The position numbers and the translations under genes are program-made. The notes under the pieces are model-generated. The model was not told where the DNA came from and did not search any database. It was given only the letters and a program-made list of their open reading frames with translations. A DNA stretch of 64,000 nucleotides from Ohtaekwangia sp. (GTDB taxonomy: Bacteria; Bacteroidota; Bacteroidia; Cytophagales; Cyclobacteriaceae): NCBI GenBank assembly GCA_021155195.1, contig JAJNPV010000011.1, forward strand, positions 1 through 64,000, read 5' to 3'. Shown here one piece after another: positions 55,957-64,000 of the stretch; positions within the stretch are counted from its first letter, which is position 1, and every line of letters starts with the position of its first letter.

Positions 55957-57258
55957 ATGAAAAAGTTAATCTACATACTACTCGTTCTGTTCACGGTTCA
56001 ACTTACCTGGGCACAGAAGCCTGTTCCCGCGAAGCCGCAATCAAAACCCATTGCCCTTACCGGTGGTGTTGCTCATATTGGCAATGGCCAGGTAATTCAA
56101 AATTCGCTTATCACTTTTGACAAAGGAAAACTTACTGCTGTTGCTGATGCTACTGTCATTAAAACTGATTTATCAGGTTATGAAGTAATCAACATTGCGG
56201 GTAAGCATGTTTATCCTGGTTTCATTTTGCCTAGCTCACAAGTCGGTTTGCAAGAAGTGAGTTCAATCCGTGCCATGTCTGACAACTCAGAAGCCGGTGA
56301 GATGAATCCCAACGTTCGCTCCGTAATTTCATATAATGCCGATTCGGAATATCCTCCATCCTACCGCTTCAATGGTGTACTACTGGCTGAATCAACACCA
56401 ACCGGTGGTACTATCTCAGGAAGTTCTTCATTGATGGAGATGGAAGGATGGAATTGGGAAGACGCCTTGCATTCGGCAGATATTGCCATTCACATGAACT
56501 GGCCTGCCATTGCAAGACGTCAGTTTGATTTCAATACTTTCTCTTTTTCAGAATCACCAAACAAAGATTACGAAAAACAAGTGGCTACGCTTGAAAATTT
56601 CTTCGCTGATGCCGTTGCCTATGGTAAGCTATCTTCTAAGGAAACAAACTTAAAGTTAGAAGCAGTGCAAGGATTATTCGATGGAAAGAAAACGTTAATG
56701 ATCCATGCCAATAACCCAAAAGAAATTGTAGAGTCTGTTCGATCAGCACAGCGCTCAGGAATAAAGCGTATCACCATTGTAGGTGGTCTGGGGGCTCTCT
56801 TCGTAGCTGATTTTCTTAAAGAAAATAAAATTCCGGTGATCCTTCCTGCAACTCATAGTTTGCCAGCAAGAGCCGATGACGTTGTTGATTTACCTTACAA
56901 GTTGCCCTATCTTCTTAGCCAAGCAGGTGTGGCAGTTTCAATCTATGATGAAGGCTCTTTGCACGGTGCTCGCAATCTGGGCTTTTATGCGGGTACGGCT
57001 GTAGCTTATGGTGTCGAGAAAGAGGAAGCTTTGAAAATGATTACCTCCAACACGGCTAAAGCATTAGGTGTTGATGGGCGCGTAGGAACTTTAGAAGTTG
57101 GTAAAGATGCAACCTTGTTTGTTTCCGCTGGCGATGCATTGGATTATAGAACCAATGTTCTTTCGCATGCATTCATTAGTGGTAAACTGGTAACCTTGCC
57201 AGGAAATCAGCAAGAATTATATGAACGCTACTCGAAGAAATATGGGCAGATGAAGTAG
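55957..57258 (+). CDS. Exported amidohydrolase-like protein with degenerate metal site
   Basis: A 433-residue protein with a signal peptide (IYILLVLFTVQLTWAQ). It has the composite-domain opening and barrel of the imidazolonepropionase/amidohydrolase group (YPGFILPSSQVGL), but the metal motif D-x-H-x-H reads Leu91-x-Ser93-x-Gln95. A later segment LMIHANNPKE keeps one His. Like the N-terminal half of the preceding protein it appears non-catalytic, so it may be a partner subunit. It is cotranscribed with that gene (18-nt gap) and ends before a strong terminator. Confidence 0.85.
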   Translation: MKKLIYILLVLFTVQLTWAQKPVPAKPQSKPIALTGGVAHIGNGQVIQNSLITFDKGKLTAVADATVIKTDLSGYEVINIAGKHVYPGFILPSSQVGLQEVSSIRAMSDNSEAGEMNPNVRSVISYNADSEYPPSYRFNGVLLAESTPTGGTISGSSSLMEMEGWNWEDALHSADIAIHMNWPAIARRQFDFNTFSFSESPNKDYEKQVATLENFFADAVAYGKLSSKETNLKLEAVQGLFDGKKTLMIHANNPKEIVESVRSAQRSGIKRITIVGGLGALFVADFLKENKIPVILPATHSLPARADDVVDLPYKLPYLLSQAGVAVSIYDEGSLHGARNLGFYAGTAVAYGVEKEEALKMITSNTAKALGVDGRVGTLEVGKDATLFVSAGDALDYRTNVLSHAFISGKLVTLPGNQQELYERYSKKYGQMK

Positions 57259-57280
57259 TTCATAATTTAAGTCAGTACTA

Positions 57281-57316
57281 AAAAATATAGCCTCTCTTAA
57301 AGAGGCTATATTTTTT
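57281..57316. terminator. Bidirectional intrinsic terminator
   Basis: A perfect 15-bp stem (57281-57295 and 57301-57315) around a 5-nt loop, with A-run and T-run on the two flanks. It sits between convergent genes ending at 57258 and 57336 and so can terminate both. Confidence 0.9.
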
Positions 57317-57335
57317 ATATCAATCCAACATTGCT

Positions 57336-58565
57336 TTAGCTACATATCTTCTTCATTTCACCCAACACAAATTCAATCTCCTCCATTGTATTGTACATTG
57401 AAATTCCCATGCGGGTAACGCCTCCGCGCTCAAGCAATCCTAACACTTCTATGGCATGTATCGCATAGAAATGACCATCCCATGCAAAAATATTCTTTGA
57501 TGCCAATTGATCACATACCTGCAACGGTGTTTTTCCATCCACGGTAAACGAAACAGTTGGTGTTCGGTTTGGCGATGAGAAATCCTGTCCAACCACTGTT
57601 ATGCCTGACAACTTACGCAAGCCCTCATACAGCTTACTCGCTAGTTTATGTTCATGTTGTGATATTTTATCATACGCGTCAATAATTTTTTCCCGTAAGG
57701 TACTACCAGCACCAAAACTTGCAATGAATTCAACAGCAGCTCCAACTCCAGCAATGGCTGCATGATTTAACGTACCTGTTTCTATAGAATCTGGTGCTAC
57801 CTGTCCTGCTGTACGAAGTCTGTCGGTGGGTAATCTGTCTAGCAAACCTGGCTTACTATATAGTATCCCTACATGAGGTCCATAAAATTTATAGGCTGAG
57901 CATAACAAAAAATCACAGCCAATCGCTTGAACATCAATAGCAAAATGAGGTGCGTAATGAACCGCATCGAGCAGCAACCATGCATTGTGTTTGTAAGTGA
58001 GCTCACGAATCAATTTAAAGTTATTAACCGTACCTATACTATTGGCAGACATTCCCATGCAAACCAGTTTCGTGTTTTCATTGATCTTGCCTTCAAAATC
58101 ATTATAGTCCAACACACCGGTTGGCAACAGGTTTACTTCGCGCACCTTTATACCAAAATCCCGCAAGGTTAGCCACGGCCCCCGGTTAGCTTCATGATCA
58201 AGTTGTGTAATGAGAACTTCATCTCCTGGTTTCAGTATTCGAGACATGGCACGTGCCAGTGCAAAATTTAGTGTGGTCATATTTTGCCCAATGGAAATAC
58301 AACTCTGGCTCTCGGCACCTAACAAAGCAGCCATGCAAGATCGGGTGTGTAGCACCACAGTATCTGTTTCCTTGGCTGTCAAAAAAGATCCGTGTGTATT
58401 GGCATTTGAGTTTTTATAATAATGAGTAATCGAATCAATGACCGATTGAGGAACTTGCGTTCCAGCCGGGCCATCAATAAAGACTAAAGGCTGACCGTTG
58501 TGCTTTCGTTGAAGGGAGGGAAAAAGATCGCGAACGGGTGTGGGATTAGTTAACGGATTACTCAT
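57336..58565 (-). CDS. Class V aminotransferase, cysteine-desulfurase-like (VC1184 type)
   Basis: A 409-residue PLP enzyme. The start FIDGPAGTQVP, the segment NANTHGSFLTA, the PLP-pocket DAVHYAPH and the Schiff-base Lys in CSAYKFYGPHVGIL match the cysteine-desulfurase-like family TIGR01976. These proteins resemble NifS/SufS, but no scaffold, SufE or Fe-S gene lies nearby, so a role in Fe-S assembly is not shown. Cytoplasmic. A 25-residue membrane peptide gene lies just upstream on the same strand. Confidence 0.9.
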   Translation of the reverse strand: MSNPLTNPTPVRDLFPSLQRKHNGQPLVFIDGPAGTQVPQSVIDSITHYYKNSNANTHGSFLTAKETDTVVLHTRSCMAALLGAESQSCISIGQNMTTLNFALARAMSRILKPGDEVLITQLDHEANRGPWLTLRDFGIKVREVNLLPTGVLDYNDFEGKINENTKLVCMGMSANSIGTVNNFKLIRELTYKHNAWLLLDAVHYAPHFAIDVQAIGCDFLLCSAYKFYGPHVGILYSKPGLLDRLPTDRLRTAGQVAPDSIETGTLNHAAIAGVGAAVEFIASFGAGSTLREKIIDAYDKISQHEHKLASKLYEGLRKLSGITVVGQDFSSPNRTPTVSFTVDGKTPLQVCDQLASKNIFAWDGHFYAIHAIEVLGLLERGGVTRMGISMYNTMEEIEFVLGEMKKICS

Positions 58566-58618
58566 AACAATTCAGATTGGTATAAGTAATAAAGATAGAG
58601 ATAAGCGATCGACCTTAC

Positions 58619-58696
58619 TTACATAAACCAAGGAATTATTGCAAGCCCAAGAAGTATTAGAAACCAGAGTAACAGTTTGCGATCAGTCTTCGACAT
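58619..58696 (-). CDS. Possible 25-residue single-pass membrane peptide
   Basis: An ATG at 58696 opens a 25-codon frame: a charged start (MSKTDRK), then an unbroken hydrophobic helix (LLLWFLILLGLAIIPWF), stop at 58619. This positive-inside layout is typical of small inner-membrane proteins. An A-rich leader (gaaagaaattcctt) precedes it. It lies 53 nt upstream of the class V aminotransferase gene on the same strand. No family is known to me; too short for homology to be decisive by eye. Confidence 0.45.
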   Translation of the reverse strand: MSKTDRKLLLWFLILLGLAIIPWFM

Positions 58697-58964
58697 AAGG
58701 AATTTCTTTCGTTGTACGAAGAACAACACGCATGGTAGCCTTCCATTTAAGTCTTTAACAAAACATTAACAGCTTCAGCAATTTTCAGGTTCCATTACCA
58801 CCCGTTAAACGGGAGGGAGTGAGCAAATGGCAGGACGTAACATACCTATCAATAAAGCACCTAGTAATAACGCCAGTGAGGTGAAGCCTTAGAACAAGAA
58901 TTCCCTCAAGAACCACTAATAAACCTATGATGTGTAGAACAACTGGAGACAGCCAGAATTATTG
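58697..58964. other. Non-coding gap before the REC-cyclase gene
   Basis: 268 nt without a convincing gene. A 21-codon frame (58827-58892, plus strand) has a purine-rich GGGAGGGAG before it but no other support. A short cccgtt/aacggg hairpin precedes it (about 58801-58813). Nothing else seen. Confidence 0.4.
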
Positions 58965-60002
58965 CTAATCCATTACTTCGTATAGCGTAACCTCTTCTGA
59001 TTTATTTTTTAAACTAACCTTACCAATTGACCTGCAGTTAAATGATAGTTTAACCTCTTCGTAACATACTTCACTAATCAAAATTTGACCAGGTTTCGCT
59101 GTACTTTGAAAACGTTGAGCTGTATTAACCGTATCACCAATCACAGTATAATCCAATCGCTTTAAGGTTACTGAACCAATATTACCTGAAACCATTTCGC
59201 CACTATTAATGCCGATAGCAACGCTGGGCACATATGCCTGATTGTCTCCGGTATCAAGTGCCTTTATTTTATTTCGAATATTCAAACAAGCATCAATAGC
59301 ACGATCTAAATGAAACTCTCCTTTAAACACGGTCATCACACAATCACCCATAAATTTATCGATGATGCCATTTTGGGCAATGATTTCTTTGACCATCAAA
59401 TCAAAATAATCATTCAACAACGCAACCACTGCAGTGGGAGTTTCTTTTTCGCTGATAGTTGTGAATCCGCAGATGTCAATAAAAGCAACAGTTGCTTCTA
59501 CTGTTTCACTCACCATTAGTGCGGCTTCATACTCTTTTTTTCCCAAAAAATTAAGCACACTGTGATCCACATACATCTTTAAGATGTTGTTTTCTTTAAT
59601 TGCACTTAATGTTTCCTGAACCTGAGCAACATGGCGAATTGTTTTTTCAATCGTAAGATTTAAATCATCAAAATTTACTGGTTTGGTAACAAAATCAAAA
59701 GCGCCCCTGTTCATTGCCGTGCGAATGTTATCCATATCACCATAAGCAGATACCATAACTGTTTTCGAAAGTGGATTAGTATCATTAAGTTTTGTGAGTA
59801 ATGTTAACCCGTCCATCTCGGGCATGTTAATATCACTTAACACAATCGAAACATCAGGATGTAGTTTCATTTTTTCAAGGGCATCCTTTCCGTTGATAGC
59901 AAACACAAATTCGTAATGTTGATCTCTGATCTTTTGTCTGAATTTTTGACGAATCAAAACCTCCAAATCCGGTTCGTCATCCGCTACTAAAATTTTGGTC
60001 AT
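58965..60002 (-). CDS. Response regulator fused to class III adenylate cyclase
   Basis: A 345-residue cytoplasmic protein. Receiver domain (about 1-125) with ILVADDEPD, the phospho-acceptor Asp in VLSDINMPEMDG and Lys in FVTKPVNF. Class III cyclase (about 165-345): metal Asp in VAFIDICGFT and IIDKFMGDCVM, Lys of the same segment for adenine selection, and DYTVIGDTVNTAQRF with the catalytic Asn and Arg. It should make cAMP under control of phosphorylation. Its ATG overlaps the stop of the upstream REC gene (ATGA), and it is the last gene of the kinase operon. Confidence 0.93.
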   Translation of the reverse strand: MTKILVADDEPDLEVLIRQKFRQKIRDQHYEFVFAINGKDALEKMKLHPDVSIVLSDINMPEMDGLTLLTKLNDTNPLSKTVMVSAYGDMDNIRTAMNRGAFDFVTKPVNFDDLNLTIEKTIRHVAQVQETLSAIKENNILKMYVDHSVLNFLGKKEYEAALMVSETVEATVAFIDICGFTTISEKETPTAVVALLNDYFDLMVKEIIAQNGIIDKFMGDCVMTVFKGEFHLDRAIDACLNIRNKIKALDTGDNQAYVPSVAIGINSGEMVSGNIGSVTLKRLDYTVIGDTVNTAQRFQSTAKPGQILISEVCYEEVKLSFNCRSIGKVSLKNKSEEVTLYEVMD

Positions 60003-60376
60003 GAACTCTTCAAATTAAGTTTCTCCTTAAGCATGTTAAAATCTACAGGCTTGGTTAAAAAATCATCAGCCCCCAACTCAGTTGCAATTCTGTGATTTTC
60101 TGAATCGCCATAAGCTGTAATCATCATAACGATTGGTGGAGGTTTCATATACTTCTTTTTCACATTCTCAAGCAGTTGCAAACCACTCATACCGGGCATA
60201 TTAATGTCCGACAAAATAAGTATCGCTTCATGCTCCCATTTATTTAATTGAACAAGTGCATCTTCACCTGAAAAGGAAAAAATAAATTCTACTTGCCCAT
60301 TTTTTATTTCTTTTCTAAAACGCTGTTCAAACAAGGTCTTTACATCTTGCTCGTCATCCACTACTAATATCTTCAT
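59999..60376 (-). CDS. Single-domain response regulator
   Basis: A 125-residue receiver domain without an output domain. KILVVDDEQD, the phospho-acceptor in LILSDINMPGMSG, Thr in MMITAYGDSE and Lys in FLTKPVDF are all in place. It could relay phosphoryl groups between the kinase and the REC-cyclase, or act as a phosphate sink. It starts 9 nt after the kinase stop and overlaps the cyclase start by 4 nt. Confidence 0.93.
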   Translation of the reverse strand: MKILVVDDEQDVKTLFEQRFRKEIKNGQVEFIFSFSGEDALVQLNKWEHEAILILSDINMPGMSGLQLLENVKKKYMKPPPIVMMITAYGDSENHRIATELGADDFLTKPVDFNMLKEKLNLKSS

Positions 60377-60385
60377 AACTACAAT

Positions 60386-63300
60386 TTACTTAGGTAAAAC
60401 TATAATAAACTCAGTGCCCTCACCTTCTTTCGTATCTACTTTTATCTCGCCATGATGTGTCTGGGTTACAATGTCATAACTCATGCTTAATCCTAATCCC
60501 GTACCTAAGCCAGCAGGCTTTGTAGTAAAGAAGGGTTGGAAGATTTTATCAAGTACTTTTTGCGGAATACCATCGCCATTGTCCTTCACAGAAATCAAAA
60601 CTTTGTCACCCATATTTCTGGTGCTTACTGTTACCGTTGGTTCATACGTACCATTCAGTTTTTGCTTTTTCTCCGAAACAACATAGAATGCATTCGTAAT
60701 CAAATTTAAGATTACGCGACCTAAATCTTGAGGCACTACATCGACCTTGTCAAGCGTAACATCAAAATCAGTTTTCATTAATGCATTGAAAGACTTGTCC
60801 TTTGCGCGCAACCCATGATACGCTAGTCTCAAATATTCATCAGCCAATGCATTAATATCAGTAGGTTCCTTGGTACCACTACTACTGCGACTATGTTGCA
60901 ACATCCCTTTCACAATACCATCTGCACGTTTGCCATGGAACATTATTTTCTTTTCGTTGTCATCAATATTGCTTGCCAAACTTTTTACTTCTTCAAGATT
61001 TCCCTTCGCCAACTCCTCTTTCATTTCGGCAATCAATTCGGAATTAACTTCAGCAAAGTTGTTTACAAAGTTCAGCGGGTTTTGAATTTCATGTGCAATG
61101 CCCGCAGTAAGTTCCCCCAGGCTCGCCATTTTTTCAGATTGAATAAGTTGTGATTGAGTTGCCTTCAACTCAGTATAAGCTTTTTCAATTTCCTTTGCTT
61201 GCTTCAATTCTCGCTCGCGACTGCGCTCACGCTCTCGAAGTTTGATGCCCCTGCGCACTCCTCGATCAGCTACATACGCAAAAGCGGCAAACAAAATCAC
61301 ATATAAAGCATATGCCCACCAGGTGCGCCACCAGGGCGGATGTATAATAATTACTATTGATTTACCTGCTTCGTTCCAAATTCCATATGCGTTTGCCGCC
61401 CGTACTATAAATTCATATTTGCCAGGATCTAAATTGGTGTACCCGGCAAAATTTCGGTTATCGTAGATCCAATCCTGATCATAACCTTTCAACATATGAG
61501 CGTATTGATTTTTTTGAGGATTGGCGTAATGCAATGCCGCAAATTCAAAACTCAAATTGTTTTGATCAAATGTGAAAGCAATACTTTTAGCTTCAAATAA
61601 ACTTTCGGTTAGTGGTGAATTTTCCTTCATATCCAGTACTGACTTATTGGATATAAAAAGGTTGGAAATAATTATAGCCGGAGGGGTTTTGTTAGACGTT
61701 ATGTTGCTGAAGGTTGTAAGTCCGGCATCGCTGCCAAAATAGAAACGTCCATCCTGTGCACGCGTTGTAGTGAGTGGTACGAATTCATCAGTGCCCAGTC
61801 CATCAGAAGAGTTGTAATTGATCACGGTCATTTTGCCCAGACTTTTATTCGTAATCAATTGCGATAATCCATTTTGGGAGGCAATCCACATTTCACCATC
61901 ATCACCCTCTACTACCCCAACTGTAAGATTCGTTGATAATCCATCAGCTTCAGTGAAGCGGGTAAAGGTTTCTGTTGCCGGATCAAATTTATTTACACCT
62001 TCCTGAGTAGCCATCCAAATCATGCCCTGGCTGTCTTGTTGTATATCTAAGATATTATTGTGGCTAAGTGAGTTGTTGTCATCTGGGTTGTGTTTATAAT
62101 TCTTAACACTGTTCGTCAGTGGATCAATCCGATTTATGCCACTTCCGGCCGCAGCTACCCAAATAAATTTATCGGTTACTTCAATGTCGTTAATATTTAC
62201 CCCATCAATTACCAGTTCCTCGTTTTCCGGAGTTGCTGGAGTAAGAATTGATTGAAATTGATTTCCACTTTGAGGCTTTAGCAGGGCTATTCCATATAAC
62301 GAAGTTTGGTTAGGCTCATCCTCATTCCATTTACCAAATGCATGACTATCATCTGTGTGATAATGTAACGTATAATTACCAGGTTGTAATGTTACCGAAC
62401 TAATTTCTATTCTGTTTTTTGAAGCACCCCCTGCATGAAATGTGTTGTCGAAATCACTCATTAACCAAACGGTATCTTTAGCTTCATTTTCAATCCAGCC
62501 GTAATCTGCCCGGCTAAGTCCGTCAATCTCGCCTACTGACATAACCCAATAAGTTGCTGAAACTTTGATTTCTATACTTTGCGATAGATTCTGATTATCT
62601 GTAACCTTTTCAATTGCTGCTATTTTTTGATCGGTAGAAATCAACTTTTCCAATTCCTGAACTAATGTCGTTGGGTACTGCCTGAACTGTTTGCTAGCAA
62701 CCAGATTAAGTTCATTGGTTTTAGTGTTAAGAATATTTAAACCGCTATTGGTGCCAACCCACAACCTACCCTGATTATCGGGCTTAACAACACGCACCTG
62801 GTTATTCGAAAGTGAGTTCAAATTGGTTGAGTCATTCTTATACCGTTTTATCTCTTTATAATTTTTGTCCAACTCAATTAATCCATCACCCCAGGTACCC
62901 AGCCAAAGTGAACCATCACTATTTTCTGCAATAGCCCGGGCCGAGCCACCAAACATATCGTCAACCACATTGAACGTTATCTTTTCAAAAGTTTGCTTTT
63001 TAGAATCATACACATTAACTCCACCACCCCGAATTCCTACATACGTGATGCCCGGTTTCACTTTGGATGCAAGTATGCCAAAGACACCACCTTTACTCAG
63101 GCCATTTGGATTATCTGCCCTGTAGGATAAAAATTGAAAGGGCTTATTAACCGGATCATACTTCATTAAACCCGACTCGCGACTACCAAACCAAAAGATG
63201 CCACTACGGTCGATCATAAATTGAGTCAATGTAATATTCCAGCCGTGCGTCCTCATAAACACTTTACCCGCGATTTCGATTTCTGTGTACTGATCGCTAA

Positions 63301-64000
63301 TGCCATCAAACTTTAACAAGCCACGAAAATTATTAGCAATCCAGATATTGCCTTGCGGGTCTGGTAAGATATGATTCCATCGATTCCATCCGTCTGTAGG
63401 AGCGTCTTTGTATTCCCATATTGTTTTTACTAAATCTTCTCCGGGATCATATTTGTACACCCCGGTGCGAGTTGTAATCCAGATCGTATTCGTGTTATCA
63501 ACATAGAGCGCAGTTATGGCTTTTTCTCCGGTGAATTCTATACCGTTCGTACGTTCTTTTGAAACCAGTTTAAATGCAGGCTCATTTTTTACCATCCGCA
63601 TTAATCCAAATGCTGAACCTAACCAGAGTGTGCCTTGTGCATCTTCAATCAAGTCATGTGAAGGTTCAACTTGATCAACTTCTTCCAAATTGGGGATATC
63701 ATATTTTGCTCGTTTCCATTTATCATTGACAGAATCGTATTGCGTAAGTTGAACACCCAGTGTATTTGCCCAAAGTCTGTTTTGTGAATCTTTAAAGAAC
63801 TTAAAACCTGCCACTGTCGATTCGCTTGTAAAATTGAAGGCACGGGCAAAATCATAATTTTTAAATTCATTTTTCTGGCGTATATACCTGGAAACACCTT
63901 TGCTATTACCAATCCAGATATTGTGATCGGCATCTTCGAACAAGCTCCAGATAAAGTTGTGTTGTAAACTGCTTGCCTTGCCAGGTATGTTTTTATAGGT
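60386..64000 (-). CDS. Propeller-sensor histidine kinase, 5' end beyond the window
   Basis: At least 1204 residues. The open frame runs to the window edge with family-like sequence (YKNIPGKASSLQHNFIWSLF) before position 63943, so the TTG there is not the start. A two-component-regulator beta-propeller (repeats of the type SLWLGTWGDGLIELD) carries an inserted domain of about 140 residues (DNA 62235-62660). It is followed by a Y_Y_Y Ig-like domain, a membrane helix (WWAYALYVILFAAFAYVA), a coiled coil, HisKA with GIAHEIQNPLNF, and an ATPase with NLITNAFYVV, DNGDGIP and GTGLGLSMS. It probably senses carbohydrate or other ligands outside the cytoplasm and feeds the downstream REC and REC-cyclase. 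Confidence 0.92.
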   Translation of the reverse strand, partial: TYKNIPGKASSLQHNFIWSLFEDADHNIWIGNSKGVSRYIRQKNEFKNYDFARAFNFTSESTVAGFKFFKDSQNRLWANTLGVQLTQYDSVNDKWKRAKYDIPNLEEVDQVEPSHDLIEDAQGTLWLGSAFGLMRMVKNEPAFKLVSKERTNGIEFTGEKAITALYVDNTNTIWITTRTGVYKYDPGEDLVKTIWEYKDAPTDGWNRWNHILPDPQGNIWIANNFRGLLKFDGISDQYTEIEIAGKVFMRTHGWNITLTQFMIDRSGIFWFGSRESGLMKYDPVNKPFQFLSYRADNPNGLSKGGVFGILASKVKPGITYVGIRGGGVNVYDSKKQTFEKITFNVVDDMFGGSARAIAENSDGSLWLGTWGDGLIELDKNYKEIKRYKNDSTNLNSLSNNQVRVVKPDNQGRLWVGTNSGLNILNTKTNELNLVASKQFRQYPTTLVQELEKLISTDQKIAAIEKVTDNQNLSQSIEIKVSATYWVMSVGEIDGLSRADYGWIENEAKDTVWLMSDFDNTFHAGGASKNRIEISSVTLQPGNYTLHYHTDDSHAFGKWNEDEPNQTSLYGIALLKPQSGNQFQSILTPATPENEELVIDGVNINDIEVTDKFIWVAAAGSGINRIDPLTNSVKNYKHNPDDNNSLSHNNILDIQQDSQGMIWMATQEGVNKFDPATETFTRFTEADGLSTNLTVGVVEGDDGEMWIASQNGLSQLITNKSLGKMTVINYNSSDGLGTDEFVPLTTTRAQDGRFYFGSDAGLTTFSNITSNKTPPAIIISNLFISNKSVLDMKENSPLTESLFEAKSIAFTFDQNNLSFEFAALHYANPQKNQYAHMLKGYDQDWIYDNRNFAGYTNLDPGKYEFIVRAANAYGIWNEAGKSIVIIIHPPWWRTWWAYALYVILFAAFAYVADRGVRRGIKLRERERSRERELKQAKEIEKAYTELKATQSQLIQSEKMASLGELTAGIAHEIQNPLNFVNNFAEVNSELIAEMKEELAKGNLEEVKSLASNIDDNEKKIMFHGKRADGIVKGMLQHSRSSSGTKEPTDINALADEYLRLAYHGLRAKDKSFNALMKTDFDVTLDKVDVVPQDLGRVILNLITNAFYVVSEKKQKLNGTYEPTVTVSTRNMGDKVLISVKDNGDGIPQKVLDKIFQPFFTTKPAGLGTGLGLSMSYDIVTQTHHGEIKVDTKEGEGTEFIIVLPK

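Noticed and set aside
58827..58892. 21-codon frame after a GGGAGGGAG purine run
   Set aside because: No hydrophobic or family-like pattern and no coupling to a neighbour; the short length makes chance likely.
63941..63943. TTG as the start of the propeller kinase
   Set aside because: The same frame continues upstream to the window edge with typical propeller sequence, so the gene is cut by the window, not started here.

Overview
The window looks like a chromosomal segment of a member of the Bacteroidota, most likely a Cytophagales-type bacterium. Supporting signs are a type IX secretion C-terminal sorting domain, MBG repeat domains, lipoproteins with short lipoboxes, a LytTR regulator, a HisKA_2 kinase with TPRs, a propeller histidine kinase, A-rich leaders without strong Shine-Dalgarno sites, and several TAnnTTTG -7 boxes. 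This assignment is inferred from content, not from a marker gene. I saw no rRNA, tRNA, CRISPR array or phage.

Positions 1-13.6 kb (minus strand) hold an alpha-glucan cluster. It encodes two lipoprotein GH13 amylases, GlgE maltosyltransferase, a TreS-maltokinase fusion, branching enzyme GlgB and a GH57 enzyme. Together they form the GlgE route: maltose, maltose-1-phosphate, linear glucan, branched glucan. The TreS half has Ser where the GH13 nucleophile Asp belongs, so maltose may come from the amylases rather than from trehalose. Positions 13.7-17.9 kb hold etfB, etfA, a bifunctional nuclease, a CNT nucleoside transporter and a TMEM220-like protein, all on the minus strand.

Positions 18-32.6 kb are mixed housekeeping genes: an MDR oxidoreductase, DnaB, an orphan Mur-ligase-like core, a DnaQ-type exonuclease, a CPBP protease with an XRE regulator, a Tat-exported Gfo/Idh/MocA protein, an M48 lipoprotein, an FAH hydrolase, an M23 peptidase, a Bcp peroxiredoxin, the transketolase N-half and a CotH-like protein. 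Positions 33-40.4 kb are one 2471-residue secreted protein. It has an adhesin-like head, Ig/PKD modules, a subtilisin domain with Glu in place of the catalytic His, MBG domains carrying a GRTLIN hexapeptide array, and a T9SS tail.

Positions 40.5-47.8 kb are the most unusual part for signalling. A TPR adenylate cyclase converges on a minus-strand set made of a RidA-like lipoprotein, a small ORF, a TPR-SLOG-dead-cyclase protein and a TIR-TolB_N-TPR-HD protein. This resembles nucleotide-centred conflict or signalling systems. Positions 47.9-50.6 kb encode a LytTR two-component pair. Next come a DbpA-like helicase, endonuclease III, two secreted amidohydrolases (one a fusion of a dead and an intact module), a cysteine-desulfurase-like protein and a tiny membrane peptide. 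The window ends in an operon of a propeller histidine kinase (truncated by the window edge), a REC protein and a REC-adenylate cyclase. Intergenic gaps carry several inverted-repeat or 7-bp-periodic elements and one 153-bp MITE-like palindrome.
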